Positions 44,049 through 54,535 of a DNA stretch of 64,000 nt are shown in pieces. The notes beneath the pieces were generated by a model that saw nothing but the letters and a program-made list of their open reading frames with translations, was not told the origin of the DNA and made no database searches. Numbering within the stretch: position 1 is the first letter of the stretch; each line of letters begins with the position of its first letter. A program made the position numbers and the translations under genes. The stretch covers positions 32,083,786 through 32,147,785 of the forward strand of contig CM044858.1 in the NCBI GenBank assembly GCA_024500155.1. The letters run 5' to 3'. The DNA is from Chenopodium formosanum (Eukaryota; Streptophyta; Magnoliopsida; Caryophyllales; Amaranthaceae).

Positions 44049-45747
44049 AAACCTTTGCTTGTCCCTAAGCAAAGAGCTCCTCAATGAAGAATAAAACATG
44101 CGTCACCCCAATATAAAAATCAAGTACAAACGATTCAAGGCAAATCAAGAGAACATGCTTCAAAATCAACCAATCCTATCCATCTAACCACCCTTCCTCC
44201 CCAACAATTGTCAAGTAGAGCAAACCACAAGAGCATATAGAATTCAAGACTAGTGCTCACACACTCAACTCTCATTTATGTGGCGAGTAAAAGATGTACT
44301 CGATCGCTCTCCAACCAACCCCTTTAATGTGAACAATGCCCTCCCAAACTCACAACACTCGTGTGTTTAAAAAGACATACACTCAACCTAATAGTCGACT
44401 CGGAATATGTCAAGTCATAACTTGCATTGATAAACAACACTTTCACATTTACACAACTCTATGCACAAGGTCAAAAGGTCTTTTAAAGCTTGTAATGTAA
44501 GGCCAGGGTGAAAGGGTAGGATAAATTTGGGAATATGTGAGAGAAAAGCCTTGCTAAAAGGGAGTCATATCCTAATAAACCCATGACCAAATATAATGAT
44601 CATAAACATCTCCAACAAAACCAACTCCAACACAAATCCACCAAATATACTCCAATCATAAACCAAACCCAATACTTACAAAATTCACTCCCAAAAATAT
44701 AATAATAATGAACTAGAGTGAATAAACAAACTTTGAAATTATATAACTTCAAATATTTTCATTGAAACTCAACTTTTTTTTCCTTTCTTTTCTTTTGATC
44801 AACCTTCGCTTAAAACATTTGAACATTAATCAATTTTTTTCTTTTGCTCTTTTTTTCAATTTTTTTTTCTAGAAGTTCACTTTTTTTTTTTTTTTTTATT
44901 TTCTCACTTTTTTTTCATTTGAACTTCTTTTTTCATCACACTTTTTTTTTTCAAATATATACACAATAAAACTCATCAAAACAAAAATATGATCAAGAAC
45001 AAATTACTTCTTAAAACCCACCCAAATTGTGCAATAATGTGCACACTACAAACTCCCTCACCTCACTCACTAATAGCTCCCCCAAGCCAAGCTTGGGACT
45101 AGTAACCAATGGGGCAAACATGGCTTGCAATGTGGCTAGAAACAATAAAAAGTCAAGGCAACAACATGGGTAGCAAGAAGGGAACAAATGTATCTAATAA
45201 ATCTGAAGGCTACCTAAAAGAACAAATGCCTTCGTCCTCCACATGTGCATAATAGTGAGTTATGAAACACTACTCATTGTTGCAAACCAATACTCAAATT
45301 CATTGACATACCAGGAACTAATCACACATTCCTAACCAAATCAACTAGTCAAGCACTATATTCACAAGCAGTTGGGCAAAATTGACGCATGTTTAGGAAT
45401 CCAAGTAATTAAACGTCAAATCATGATCAACAAATCCACAATGCTCAAAATCAAATACCAGGAATCAAAACAATTTTTCTCAAGTATGGGGCACAGGGAA
45501 GCATGATTTACAATTCATTGGTTCGTTTTTTTTTTTTTTTTTTTTTTTTTTTTCAATTTTTTTTGTATTTTTCATATAAGGAAAGCAATAAACTAATCTA
45601 AAAAGCAATAATTCTAAACTAACAAAACACACCAAAAAATAAACAAAAATAAAGAAAAAGGAAGAAGAAATATATACCAAATCCAAAAATCTCCCCCAAG
45701 CCAAGATCAGACAATGTCCTCATTGGCTCGAAGCTAGCCCAGCTGGC
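44049..45747 (-). other. Athila element 3' internal region, non-coding
   Basis: Between the end of gag and the polypurine tract. T-rich runs (44770-44950, 45520-45570) and repeats of CCCCCAAGCCAA-type motifs (44040, 45080, 45690) are seen. No pol or env-like frame. Confidence 0.6.
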
Positions 45748-45803
45748 TACTCATCATCATCCTGGTCCATCCGTGTGGACGCACCTGCTTGTAACAATGC
45801 ACT

Positions 45804-47714
45804 TCACTCCTCAGTAAAAGCTACAGTTTCTACTTCATTAAAGGCCCTCTTCCTAGTCAAAATATCTTTCATAAATTTAGCATATGCAGGAACCTGTGTA
45901 ATAAGTTCAGTAAAGGGGACCGTTACCTGCAAATTTTTAACAACCTCCAGAAACTTACCAAACTGCTTGTCCAACTTAGTCTTTAGTTGGCAATTAGGGA
46001 ATGGTAATTTGATAACTGGTGGTGCTTCCCTAATCTTCCCCTGGGGTGCATCCTTCCCTGAGGTTGTACCATGCAATGAATCATCAGAAATATTAGTATC
46101 AGGAATTTTACCCTGCAGCCCTGCAGGGGAAATTGGTACAACGGAATCAGGATTAGCAATATTAATTAAATCAGGTTCATCCTCTTTGGGCATTTGGGGC
46201 CCATCGTAGTGTGAACCACTCCTTAGGGTGATTGCATTAGCATGATCCGTAGGTTGAATTCCCTGCGCTAGTAAAGCTCCCTGCTGGCGAGATTGAAGGG
46301 TAGAGGACAATTCGGCTATTTGGGTGTCCATGACTTTATTATGGGCTATAATAGAGTCAATCTGTTGGTCTCTACTCTCCATATGATTTTGCATACTGGT
46401 CAACATTGCCCTAATTTCTAATAAAGCAGGGTCAGAAGATGTAGTAGGGGCTTGTGATGGGGGTTTCTGGTTAGCATGAGGGTGGTAATATTTCTGCTGT
46501 GGAGGGGGTGCTTGTTGTGGTTGTTGTGGAGGTGGAGGATTTTGAACATTAGTGCTACGGTAGGATAGGTAGGGATGGTTCCGGTAGCCAGGATTGTAGG
46601 AATTGGAGTATGGGTTATTTTGCTTGTAGGTTTGGAAAGCATTAACTTGCTCCATTGAACTCCTGCAATCTTGTTCATAATGACCTACACTTCCACAATT
46701 TTCACAGAAAGCATCATTAGCATTATTAGAGACAGCAGAAACATTAGCAACAGAATTAGGATTGTTAGTAGTAAGGCTATCTAGTTTCTGGCAAATAGAA
46801 GTAAGATGGGCTTGCATAAGGGTTACTGAATCAACATGATGCTTGCCCTTATTAGCATAACCTCTAGTATTCCCATATTGGGAATTATGGATCGCCATAT
46901 CTTCAATAACCTGACCTGCATCATTAACATTTAAATTCATAAATCTACCGCTAGCTGCGGAATCTAAAATTATCCTAGATGCATTTCCTAAACCATTGTA
47001 AAAAGCTTGAATCAACTGCCACTTTGCCAAATTGTGGTGGGGACACTCCCTCTGCAGATCCTTGAATCTTTCCCAAGCTTCATATAATGCTTCATCTGTC
47101 TCCTGGGCAAAATTCTGGATGGCACTTCTCAATAAAGCTGTTTTCTCTGCAGGGTAATATTTATTATAAAAATTTAAAGCAAGAGTCTCCCAGTTAGTAA
47201 TACCAAGTGCAGCTCTATTCAAACCATTAAACCACAATTTAGCTTTTCCACATAAAGAAAAGGGAAAAAGAATCTCCCTGATTTGATCCTGCATTACCCC
47301 ATTCTGCCTAATAGTGTTGCAATATTGACAGAAATCTGCAATGTGAAGATTAGGATCTTCACCCTTTGCTCCACTGAACTGCTTTCTTTCTATCATCGTT
47401 ATGAACTGGGGCTTAATCTCGAACTGGACTCCCTCGAGATCAGGTGTAGGAGAAAGATGTGGAAAATCCATCAGGGATGGTTGCGAATAATCGCTAAGCT
47501 TGCGAGGTGGAGGTGGTGGTGGTGTACCCATCTCTAGTTCTGAATCAGAAGAGTGCTCCGAATCACTAGAAGTAGGTAATGGATTTCTAGGAATATTATT
47601 ACTCCCAGAACCTGCCAAGATCTGCCTATAAAAATTCTTCTGTCTATGAAACGAGCGTTCGATCTCAAGATCGAATGGAATGTAACCTGATCTGGAACAC
47701 CTGGGCATAAACAA
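45804..47714 (-). CDS. Athila-type retrotransposon Gag
   Basis: A 636-aa frame for the structural protein of a Ty3/gypsy element, which packages the RNA. In order: a short N-terminal region with a Pro run (65-70), the retrotransposon gag domain at about 100-245 (FSLCGKAKLWFNGL, ETDEALYEAWERFKDLQREC), a CCHC zinc knuckle CENCGSVGHYEQDC (337-350), a Pro/Gln-rich linker, ANAITLRSG (near 480) and the conserved pre-protease block PFPNCQLKTKLDKQFGKFLE with ITQVPAYAKFMKDIL. The frame ends ETVAFTEE-stop. After the TGA the same frame reads SALLQAG, then ASTRMDQDDDE and TAG (45748). TGC to TGA is therefore likely, and pol appears deleted after this point. Frames on the plus strand here are shadows. Confidence 0.92.
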   Translation of the reverse strand: MFMPRCSRSGYIPFDLEIERSFHRQKNFYRQILAGSGSNNIPRNPLPTSSDSEHSSDSELEMGTPPPPPPRKLSDYSQPSLMDFPHLSPTPDLEGVQFEIKPQFITMIERKQFSGAKGEDPNLHIADFCQYCNTIRQNGVMQDQIREILFPFSLCGKAKLWFNGLNRAALGITNWETLALNFYNKYYPAEKTALLRSAIQNFAQETDEALYEAWERFKDLQRECPHHNLAKWQLIQAFYNGLGNASRIILDSAASGRFMNLNVNDAGQVIEDMAIHNSQYGNTRGYANKGKHHVDSVTLMQAHLTSICQKLDSLTTNNPNSVANVSAVSNNANDAFCENCGSVGHYEQDCRSSMEQVNAFQTYKQNNPYSNSYNPGYRNHPYLSYRSTNVQNPPPPQQPQQAPPPQQKYYHPHANQKPPSQAPTTSSDPALLEIRAMLTSMQNHMESRDQQIDSIIAHNKVMDTQIAELSSTLQSRQQGALLAQGIQPTDHANAITLRSGSHYDGPQMPKEDEPDLINIANPDSVVPISPAGLQGKIPDTNISDDSLHGTTSGKDAPQGKIREAPPVIKLPFPNCQLKTKLDKQFGKFLEVVKNLQVTVPFTELITQVPAYAKFMKDILTRKRAFNEVETVAFTEE

Positions 47715-47823
47715 AGAACTAAAAAGACAGATATTAGACCTACCTCAAAGAACTAATGTCCTTTGAGGCAAAAGAAAAATAATCTAGACTACAAAAACAA
47801 TTAGAAATAAAAATAAAACAGTT

Positions 47824-47841
47824 TCCCCGGCAACGGCGCCA
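47824..47841 (-). other. Primer-binding site of the Athila element
   Basis: Minus-strand TGGCGCCGTTGCCGGGGA lies 5 nt after the LTR terminal TGTCA. This is the sequence common in Athila/Tat elements, complementary to a tRNA 3' end (often reported as tRNA-Asp). Confidence 0.85.
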
Positions 47842-47846
47842 AATTT

Positions 47847-49231
47847 TGACAGGCTAAAGTCGTATCACCTAATCAAAAATAGTTACCTAAGTCCACTAGC
47901 TTATGCAGATAGGGAAGTAGGGTCGAATCCACAGGGAAACAAGTCTTTCTACTCCTAATTAATTAATATAATCTAAATTATTAAAGTAACCAATATTTGT
48001 TGTGATTATGAACTATACTATGAAGATTATGAGTAAGGAAAAGGATCAATGAAGAAGTCAAATATTAAAAGGCCTAGGGCATAGGTTCACTAATAAACAA
48101 TATTCCAGAGCAAAACACAATAATCAATCATCAATGCATTAATTAATCAGATCATAAAGGGCTTTCGCTACGTATTACAATCACAGAATTAATTTACCGG
48201 TATTAAATCTCATCTCTCGAATCTCGACCTAACCATTTATAAATGAATCTGCCTATTGAAACTAAGCCTAAACATCAATTCTCATCTCTCGAATCTCGAA
48301 TCAATATTGCTAAACTCATACAATTAAACCTGGCCAAATCTAATTGCATAGCATTTAAACAATCAATAGGAAATCAATTAAGCATTAATAATCAACAATC
48401 ATAAAATTACCCCTTCATATTATTTATTAGATCCCCATAAACCCTAGAAGGAAAACTACTCAGACATAATTAAAACTAAGCAAAACATAATAATTAAACA
48501 AGACATAAAGAAATTGAATGAATAAAATACTGAGATTAATTAAGAGAGAAATCGTACCAAGACGGCGGAATTACAATGGAGTTTTAGGAACAAGAAAAAA
48601 TAAGAGTCTAGAGAGAGAAAGTCTAAGTAGAGAGAAAAGAAAATAATAATAGAGAGTAGAGAAGTAAAAAAAGAGATAACTAATCTTGCCTAATAAAATT
48701 ACATTAATACTAAGCAAGTATTATTCGCTAAACAAAACTGATCGGAAAGCTAAACTTCCTAAAAGCTACACGCGCCCGGTCGGGCAAGGGGCCGCCCGAC
48801 CGGGCCCGCCTTCTTCGTCTCAGATGCCTTCTCGCGCCCGGCCGGGCGCGTCTCCGGGCGCGGGAACTCTTCAAAGCATTGCTTCGCCCCGCCCGGCCGG
48901 GCGCGCCTTCGGGCGGAGCCTTGTGGCTTGGGCAAGGCCTTTGGGCCTCCGAACTCGGCCCAAGTGCCATCAAACTGAGCCCTTAGTCACCGGTCGATAC
49001 CTCCGATCGGTCTTGGGCTATCGAACGTGATCGCGGTCTTCTAACACTTGTAGATGCTCCTCAAAAACCCGGGAAAATGTTCCAAGTACGCAAATTCCTA
49101 CAAAACTCAAACAAAACTAGCAAAGCACTGGAAAACACAAATTAGTAATAAAAGTGGCTTGTAGGAGCCAAAAACACTACTAATTACGACCAAGGGACGG
49201 GGATAAATATATATATATAATGAACACATCA
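47847..49231 (-). repeat. 5' LTR of the Athila element
   Basis: 1385 bp, on the plus strand TGACAGG...ACACATCA. It contains a GC-rich palindrome cluster at 48770-48920 (for example CGCGCCCGGCCGGGCGCG at 48833-48850) in an otherwise AT-rich LTR. Its first 257 bp (minus sense) recur at 43778-44034. Confidence 0.85.
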
Positions 49232-49282
49232 ACATATATCATATAATTTAGAAAAACAAAAAACCAAAAAACAGAAAACCGC
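49232..49282. mobile_element. Tourist MITE remnant, copy 4
   Basis: ACATATATCATATAATTT...AAAACCGCAGTGATG matches the right part of the copies at 2175-2405 and 4835-5063. The rest of the MITE is missing, so the Athila element or the rearrangement at its other side removed it. Confidence 0.7.
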
Positions 49283-50073
49283 AGTGATGTTTGGATAAAT
49301 ATATTTAAGTGGGAAAAAAATGCTTGTCTTATCATTATCATATACTTCGTACTTGTTACTTACTTTAAAAATGGTACATGGTAACCATACTTAGCTTGCT
49401 AGCAAATTATCAGATCGGATACGGATTGAAATTTTGGTTTATGGTTTTGCAAATAATTTTTAATAGCAAATTATCGAATCGATTTATCGAATCGGATACA
49501 AATTCGGACTTTGGGCTTTTGATTTTTCAAATAATTTTGCTCAAGCCTTAGTAAAACACTTGTATTAGCAATTTAGTAATATTAAATTGTTTTGATATAA
49601 CATATATTAAAGGTGTCAAATATTGACCAATTTAGGTTTAACAATTGGAATAAAACGTGATTGTGCTAGCTCTAGCTAGTCACCAATAAATAGCTGGCGT
49701 TTTTTCTCCTCTAATATTCAAGTTCTTAGTTTAAGTTGCAACAAATCATTAGCCTTCTTTCTAGTTCTAGAGCTAAAATCATTGGAGTTGAAATACTCCA
49801 AACTTAGACAAAGACAAAGTAAACATAATTTAGTGGTTGCAAATATATTAAAAAAATTAGAACAAAACTTTACTACTAATAAAAAATAATTAAAGGAAAA
49901 AAAAAAAAAAAGATGGGCAGGCGCCGTAACACACAGCTAAGATGATAATAGTATAGGACTAATAACTGTCATTAGTGACCCTTCGTGCGGACTATTTTAG
50001 GGTATCTAGGCTTAAGCTTAGCCTAAAGTCATTTTTTTCGACATAACCTCATTCAAGTAAAGTGTTTATAATA
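49283..50073. other. AT-rich interval, no gene
   Basis: Contains repeated AGCAAATTATC(A/G)ATCGGATAC pieces near 49400-49500. No coding frame or RNA gene seen. Confidence 0.5.
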
Positions 50074-50158
50074 CCTCCATATCATATTATTTGCAACGAT
50101 TTGATATAAGTGTAGAGAGGAAAAATGTCTAATCGTTGCAAATAATATGAAACGGAGG
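50074..50158. mobile_element. 85-bp Stowaway MITE hairpin
   Basis: Flanked by TA (50072-50073, 50159-50160). Ends CTCCATATCATATTATTTGC / GCAAATAATATGAAACGGAG pair over about 30 bp, so almost the whole element folds into one hairpin. Confidence 0.8.
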
Positions 50159-50445
50159 TAGTATATTTGGTGAAAACATAATCAAATTTTAATTTTATAT
50201 ACTCTATCACACCCTTTTTTCACATAAGAGCCCATTAAATTTAAAATGTGTTACGTTGGCTCTTGATATATTGTTATACGATCATCTCAACAAAAAAATT
50301 AAGTTGATGGTCGAAATCCAAAATTGGTTTATATAATGTAGCATCTGCTAAACCGACCTTTCTAAGCTCAAATTTGACGGGAACATAAATAAAATACTAC
50401 TAAAACAAACTTTACTAGCTCTTATGAATCTTCACAGGGGACTAA
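50159..50445. other. Intergenic, no gene
   Basis: AT-rich sequence between two MITEs with no feature recognised. Confidence 0.4.
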
Positions 50446-50589
50446 GGGTTTGTTATCATTTATTGACCTGAGTTGAACTAAACTGAACTGAATTGAAATG
50501 AACTGAGCTGAACTAAAGGGGGTGTTAAATACCGCCAAAAAAAATGATCAAAATCGCCAACATTTAGTGTGAATGGACAACCATGCCCT

Positions 50590-52196
50590 TAAACATGGGC
50601 ACGGGCCGTGCCGGCACGCGGGCGGCACGGGCCCGGCACGACTCCGGCACGGCACGGGTGGCGACACGACACGGCACGGCGGCCCACTTGTGGGCCGTGG
50701 GCCGTGCCGTGAACAATTTTTTGGATTTTGGCACGGGCACGACCCGTGGCACGGCGGGTGGCACGTGGGCCGGCACGCTGGCACGACCCGCCGGCACGGC
50801 ACGTGGCACGGCCAGGCACGGCACGGCACGGCACGGCCCGTGCCTTGACCGTTGGAAAACTAGCCATTTTCCAACAGCTCTAAAACGGCTAGTTTTCCCC
50901 CCCGTTTTCCAACACCGATATTCCTATGATTTATATTTTTGCTTCTATTTTAGATCCTAGACAAAAATATGATGGCACCTTTTTATTAATTGATATTTAT
51001 TATAGTAACATGAATTTTGAAGATGATGTTGAAACTTTTAAAAATAAGGTGACGGATGAGTTTTTTTCTTTATATAGAGTTTATGAAAGTAAATATGGAA
51101 CCATGTGTCGATTTGCCCCTTCTCAAACATCCAAAAATGTAAGTAAACGGGCCAAAGGTTTATTTGCACAAGCTGCTAACATGATGTCCAAGTTTTCAGG
51201 TACGGAATCATCATCAAGTAAGAGAACACAATGCGATGTTTCGGAGTTGCAAATGTACTTAAGTTACGACTTCATGAAAGGCATGGACGATGAAGAGAAG
51301 TTTGGCCTCGACATCCTCGATTGGTGGAAATCACAAGCCGTGAAACATCCAATTTTGTCGGCAATGGCTCGTGATATTTTTGCTATCCAAGTCTCCTCCG
51401 TTGCCTCCGAAAGAGCTTTTAGTGCGTCGGGAAGAGTTTTAGACGATAGAAGAACAAGACTAAAATCCGAAACACTTGAAATGTGTGTTTGCTTCAAGGA
51501 TTGGTTGGATGCCGAAACTCGTTCTCAAGATCGTACTTGTGCACAAAACGACGACGATGAAGGAACGTCGACTTCTTTTAGTTCTCATACTTCTCAATCC
51601 ACTCAATTGGCGGATGAACTTGAACCTCTAGGAGAGGAAGACGAAGACGAAGATGAAGACGAAGGCGAAGACGAAGACGACCAATAATAATTACATGATT
51701 ACATATTTACATTATACACTATTGTATTCTTTTTGTATTATCGAACTTCGTATTCCGTATATATAAATGAAGTTATTCAATATTCATACACTATTGTACG
51801 ATTTTTAATTATCATTACTTATTTTGTAATTTTGTATTATTGAATTATCGTACATTCGTACCGGCTACCGTCATATAATAAAATAAGTTATTCTTCAATT
51901 TTTTGTGTTTTCGGATTATCGCACTCATATTTTTTTTTTATTATATGCATTGTTGTTTTTAACTCGTTTTTTTTATCATTTATTTTTTTTTTTTTAAAAA
52001 AAAAACAAAAGAAGGGTGGCACGGTTTGGCCTGCGGCCCGGCACGGCACGGCCCGCTAGGCACGTGGGCTGTGCCGTGGGCTGGGGTGTGCCAATTTCAG
52101 GCACGGCACGCCGCGGAGCTGGCACGGCACGGCCCCCACCCCGGCACGGCCAGGCATGGCCCGCGGCGGCACGGGCACGGCCCGTGCCCATGTTTA
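50590..52196 (+). mobile_element. hAT element with GC-rich subterminal arrays
   Basis: Terminal inverted repeats TAAACATGGGCACGGGC with an exact 8-bp duplication CATGCCCT (50582-50589, 52197-52204). Both subterminal regions (50590-50850, 52010-52190) are dense arrays of GGCACGG/CCGTGCC, starkly GC-rich against an AT-rich genome. The interior encodes only the C-terminal part of the transposase. Confidence 0.93.
50926..51687 (+). CDS. hAT transposase C-terminal fragment (hATC domain)
   Basis: A 253-aa open frame inside the hAT element. It begins within the conserved FASILDPRQKYD block of plant hAT (ricesleeper-like) transposases, so the Met is not the native start; the BED zinc finger and most of the catalytic domain are missing. 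The hATC dimerisation domain is at about 125-195: LDILDWWKSQAVKHPILSAM, ARDIFAIQVSSVASERAFSA, GRVLDDRRTRL, FKDWL. The tail is a long acidic Glu/Asp repeat. There are no internal stops in the remaining part. It cannot be an active transposase, but the dimerisation domain could be made as a fragment. ATTCCT and CCCCCGTTTTCC precede it; a spliced upstream exon is not visible. Confidence 0.85.
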   Translation: MIYIFASILDPRQKYDGTFLLIDIYYSNMNFEDDVETFKNKVTDEFFSLYRVYESKYGTMCRFAPSQTSKNVSKRAKGLFAQAANMMSKFSGTESSSSKRTQCDVSELQMYLSYDFMKGMDDEEKFGLDILDWWKSQAVKHPILSAMARDIFAIQVSSVASERAFSASGRVLDDRRTRLKSETLEMCVCFKDWLDAETRSQDRTCAQNDDDEGTSTSFSSHTSQSTQLADELEPLGEEDEDEDEDEGEDEDDQ

Positions 52197-52409
52197 CATG
52201 CCCTTATTACTTCACCACTATCTTCTTTCTTGCCACTAATCACTAACAATTTGACACCACCATCTGAATCGGCGATGACCACCACCGTGACCAGCGACCC
52301 ACCACATTCCTCTCAATAACGACCAACCACGTTCCCTTGCCGATAGGAAGGTGGTGGTTTTTTTAATTTCCGACAATCGTGGTAATCGGAGTCCAAAATT
52401 GATTCAATC

Positions 52410-52600
52410 CATGGTAACCGGTTTTGGGCTCCGATTACCTGGCACGGTAACCGATTTTGGTCTCCGGTTACCATGGTAATCGTTTACCATGCACGGTAAC
52501 CGGAGCCCAAAACCGGTTACCAGGCACGGTAACCGGAGCCCAAAATCGATTACCGTGCCCGGTATATGGTTTCGGGCTCCGATTACCACTATTGCCGAAA
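52410..52600. repeat. GGTAACCGG inverted/tandem repeats
   Basis: Units of GGTAACCGGAGCCCAAAA and its reverse (TTTTGGGCTCCGGTTACC) alternate four to five times, joined by CAGGCACGG. The halves 52420-52480 and 52495-52560 can pair. Confidence 0.75.
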
Positions 52601-52919
52601 ACAAAAAAAAAACAGTACCTTCCCGCCAGCGAGGGAAGGTGGTGGCTTGTCTTGAGGGGATATGGTGAGTCGTCGGTCAAGATAGTGGTGGTTGTCGCCG
52701 ATCGGAAGGGGTGGTGGGTTTGCCGGGGAAAAAAAATAGATGATTATATAGTAAGGACATGGTTGTCCACTCACACCAAATATTAGCGGTGGTGATCATT
52801 TTGGACGGCGGCGTTTAGCAATCCAAAAAAAAAATTAGAAAATGAACTAAAATAAGCTGAACAGAATTAAATTAAATTAACTAAAATTAAGATGAAAAGA
52901 ACGGAACTTTAAGTGTGCC

Positions 52920-54340
52920 TTAAAATTTCGGTGCACGAAGTGAGAAGAAACTAGAAAGCCCTTCAAAAACTCAAAAACCCACCCACATGCGCAGCTGGCC
53001 CCTCCTTTTCATTACTTGGTATTTTTAAAGAAAATCTCTCCAGCTTCGTCAACCACCAAGTGGAGAGAGAAGATTCTCTTTGCAAAGAATTTTTAAACAA
53101 ACCATTTTCTTCTTCTTTTATTGTACATGCCCCACAATTCCATGTGCAAGGGTACCCCATTTGGTCTTTGGTCCTCCTTTTAATTTGAGTTCTTATTCAT
53201 ATTACAATATTTTATCCAATGTTACACACTTGTTATTGTGTATGATATTGATAGTTTCTAGTTCAATGTCTATTTGATTCCGACTAATTTAAATTTGAGT
53301 CAGTCTAACTAAACTGAATTTGAGTCAGTTCAGGCTAAGTTTCGAATATTAGAAATCTTCTATAGTAAATGTTGATGCATTGCATGTATGTTGTCATGCA
53401 TTCATTTTAAGGTTTTGTGTGTAAAATTGATTTTTTTACTACGGTCTTACCAATAGACCAATAAATGTACGTATTGGTGGTTCACGTTTGCTAAGGTAAG
53501 GTTATGAAGAATATTTAATTCTCTTTCTCTCAAGTCTCAACCAATAACATTTCCTACCCAAATTAGATTGGCCCCCATTGGAGGGTGACATGTGGCCTCC
53601 TATTTGTATGTTTGGAAGGTAACAAACGCTAAAATTTGGCTCAATCTTGGATTAAGGTGAGAGATGATATTTTATCTTTGTTTATGATTTGTTTTGCAAT
53701 TGGTACTTTGTTTTTGATCTCATTCTTTTTCTATTGGAGACAGAGGAAGATTATATGGTCTACATAACAAGACAAGATAGCTAGCCATCTTAATTGTGAT
53801 TCAATTACTTCCCCTTTGTTTTTTTTTTTTTTTAAAAAATTTTTTTTAAAAATTTTTTAAATTTTTTTTTAATTGGCTAAAGAGGTATAAAAGACAATAC
53901 ATACTAATATACTCAAGCATTATTCATTATACTTGAGATCTATGTCTTTAGGGATAGATAATTGCTCGATTTGAGGAATATTTGAAATAGTCAATCAATC
54001 TCTCATTCCAATCAAATACTACAAGTCTACAATATGGTTATATACTCGTACTAGAGTTAAACTTATAATTATTCCATGTATCGTTAGAGTGGTAATATAG
54101 ATAAATGAAATTTCTACGTAAGTCATCTTTAAAATGACAACGAATATCACTATACTTACTTTTTATTGGTCGATTTCATAATAAAATTGATCAACATGTT
54201 ATCTAGACCCTTATATATAAGACAATGATATGTAACATAAAGGAATTTTTATACTAATTAGGAAAATTTTATCACTCTATATTCATTTACAAAAAATACA
54301 CCCTACGCATTTATAGTTGGTATGTACTGGTGTATGAATA
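52920..54340. other. Intergenic, no gene
   Basis: No coding frame I recognise. A T/A homopolymer patchwork lies at 53818-53872. The region 53030-53110 has CT-rich leader-like sequence but no gene follows. Confidence 0.5.
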
Positions 54341-54357
54341 CTATACATGTAAATTTA

Positions 54358-54519
54358 TTATATTTTTTTAATTTTATTTTTATTTATTTTTTATTTTTTT
54401 ATTTTTTGTGTGTTTAGAGATCGAGCCACAAGGGCTGGGGTGAGAATCGATCCCAGGATTTCCTAGAATCGGGAGGGAAGCTCTAATCACTTGAGGTCTT
54501 GAGCTATCCCTCACTCTCA
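54358..54519 (-). mobile_element. tRNA-derived SINE, reverse orientation
   Basis: On the minus strand an A box (GATAGCTCAAGACC) near the right end and a B box (GGGATCGATTCTC) are followed by a tail of A with T interruptions (plus 54358-54411). Imperfect target duplications flank it: TATACATGTAAATTTA at about 54342-54357 and TATACATGCAAATTGA at about 54520-54535. Confidence 0.75.
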
Positions 54520-54535
54520 CTATACATGCAAATTG

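Larger units (their letters stand above)
43778..49231 (-). mobile_element. Non-autonomous Athila-type Ty3/gypsy element
   Basis: Minus orientation. The 5' LTR is 47847-49231, the primer-binding site 47824-47841, gag 45804-47714, the polypurine tract is read as GGCTTGGGGGAGTT (44035-44048) and the 3' LTR is cut to 257 bp (43778-44034). Protease, reverse transcriptase, RNase H and integrase are absent. The shared LTR portions differ at only a handful of positions, suggesting a young insertion. A remnant Tourist MITE abuts the right side, while the left side is joined to the palindrome, so no target duplication remains. Confidence 0.88.
50518..52824. mobile_element. Long-TIR element carrying a hAT
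   Basis: Outer inverted repeats of about 65 bp: left TTAAATACCGCC, AATGATCA, TAGTGTGAATGGACAACCA; right TGGTTGTCCACTCACACCAA, TGATCATT, GGCGGCGTTTAG. The superfamily is not assignable and no target duplication is readable because of A-runs. After the nested hAT, 52205-52780 is its own interior, with GGTAACCGG-type inverted repeats (52410-52600). Confidence 0.7.
50446..52919. mobile_element. AACTGAACT-type MITE split by a nested insertion
   Basis: Left part 50446-50517 (GGGTTTGTT...TGAACTAAACTGAACTGAA) and right part 52825-52919 (AATGAACTAAAATAAGCTGAACAG...) resemble the TTCAGTTCAG-type MITEs elsewhere in the window. The 2.3 kb between them is another element. TAA-type bases are present at both outer ends. 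Confidence 0.5.

Noticed and set aside
45775..46209. 144-codon frame on the plus strand
   Set aside because: Antisense shadow of the Athila gag coding region.
48686..49030. 114-codon Arg/Pro/Gly-rich frame and its opposite-strand partner
   Set aside because: Caused by the GC-rich palindrome cluster in the LTR; no homology or conserved start.
50548..50867. Several overlapping Cys/Pro/Arg/Gly-rich frames on both strands
   Set aside because: All derive from GGCACGG repeats at the hAT subterminal region.
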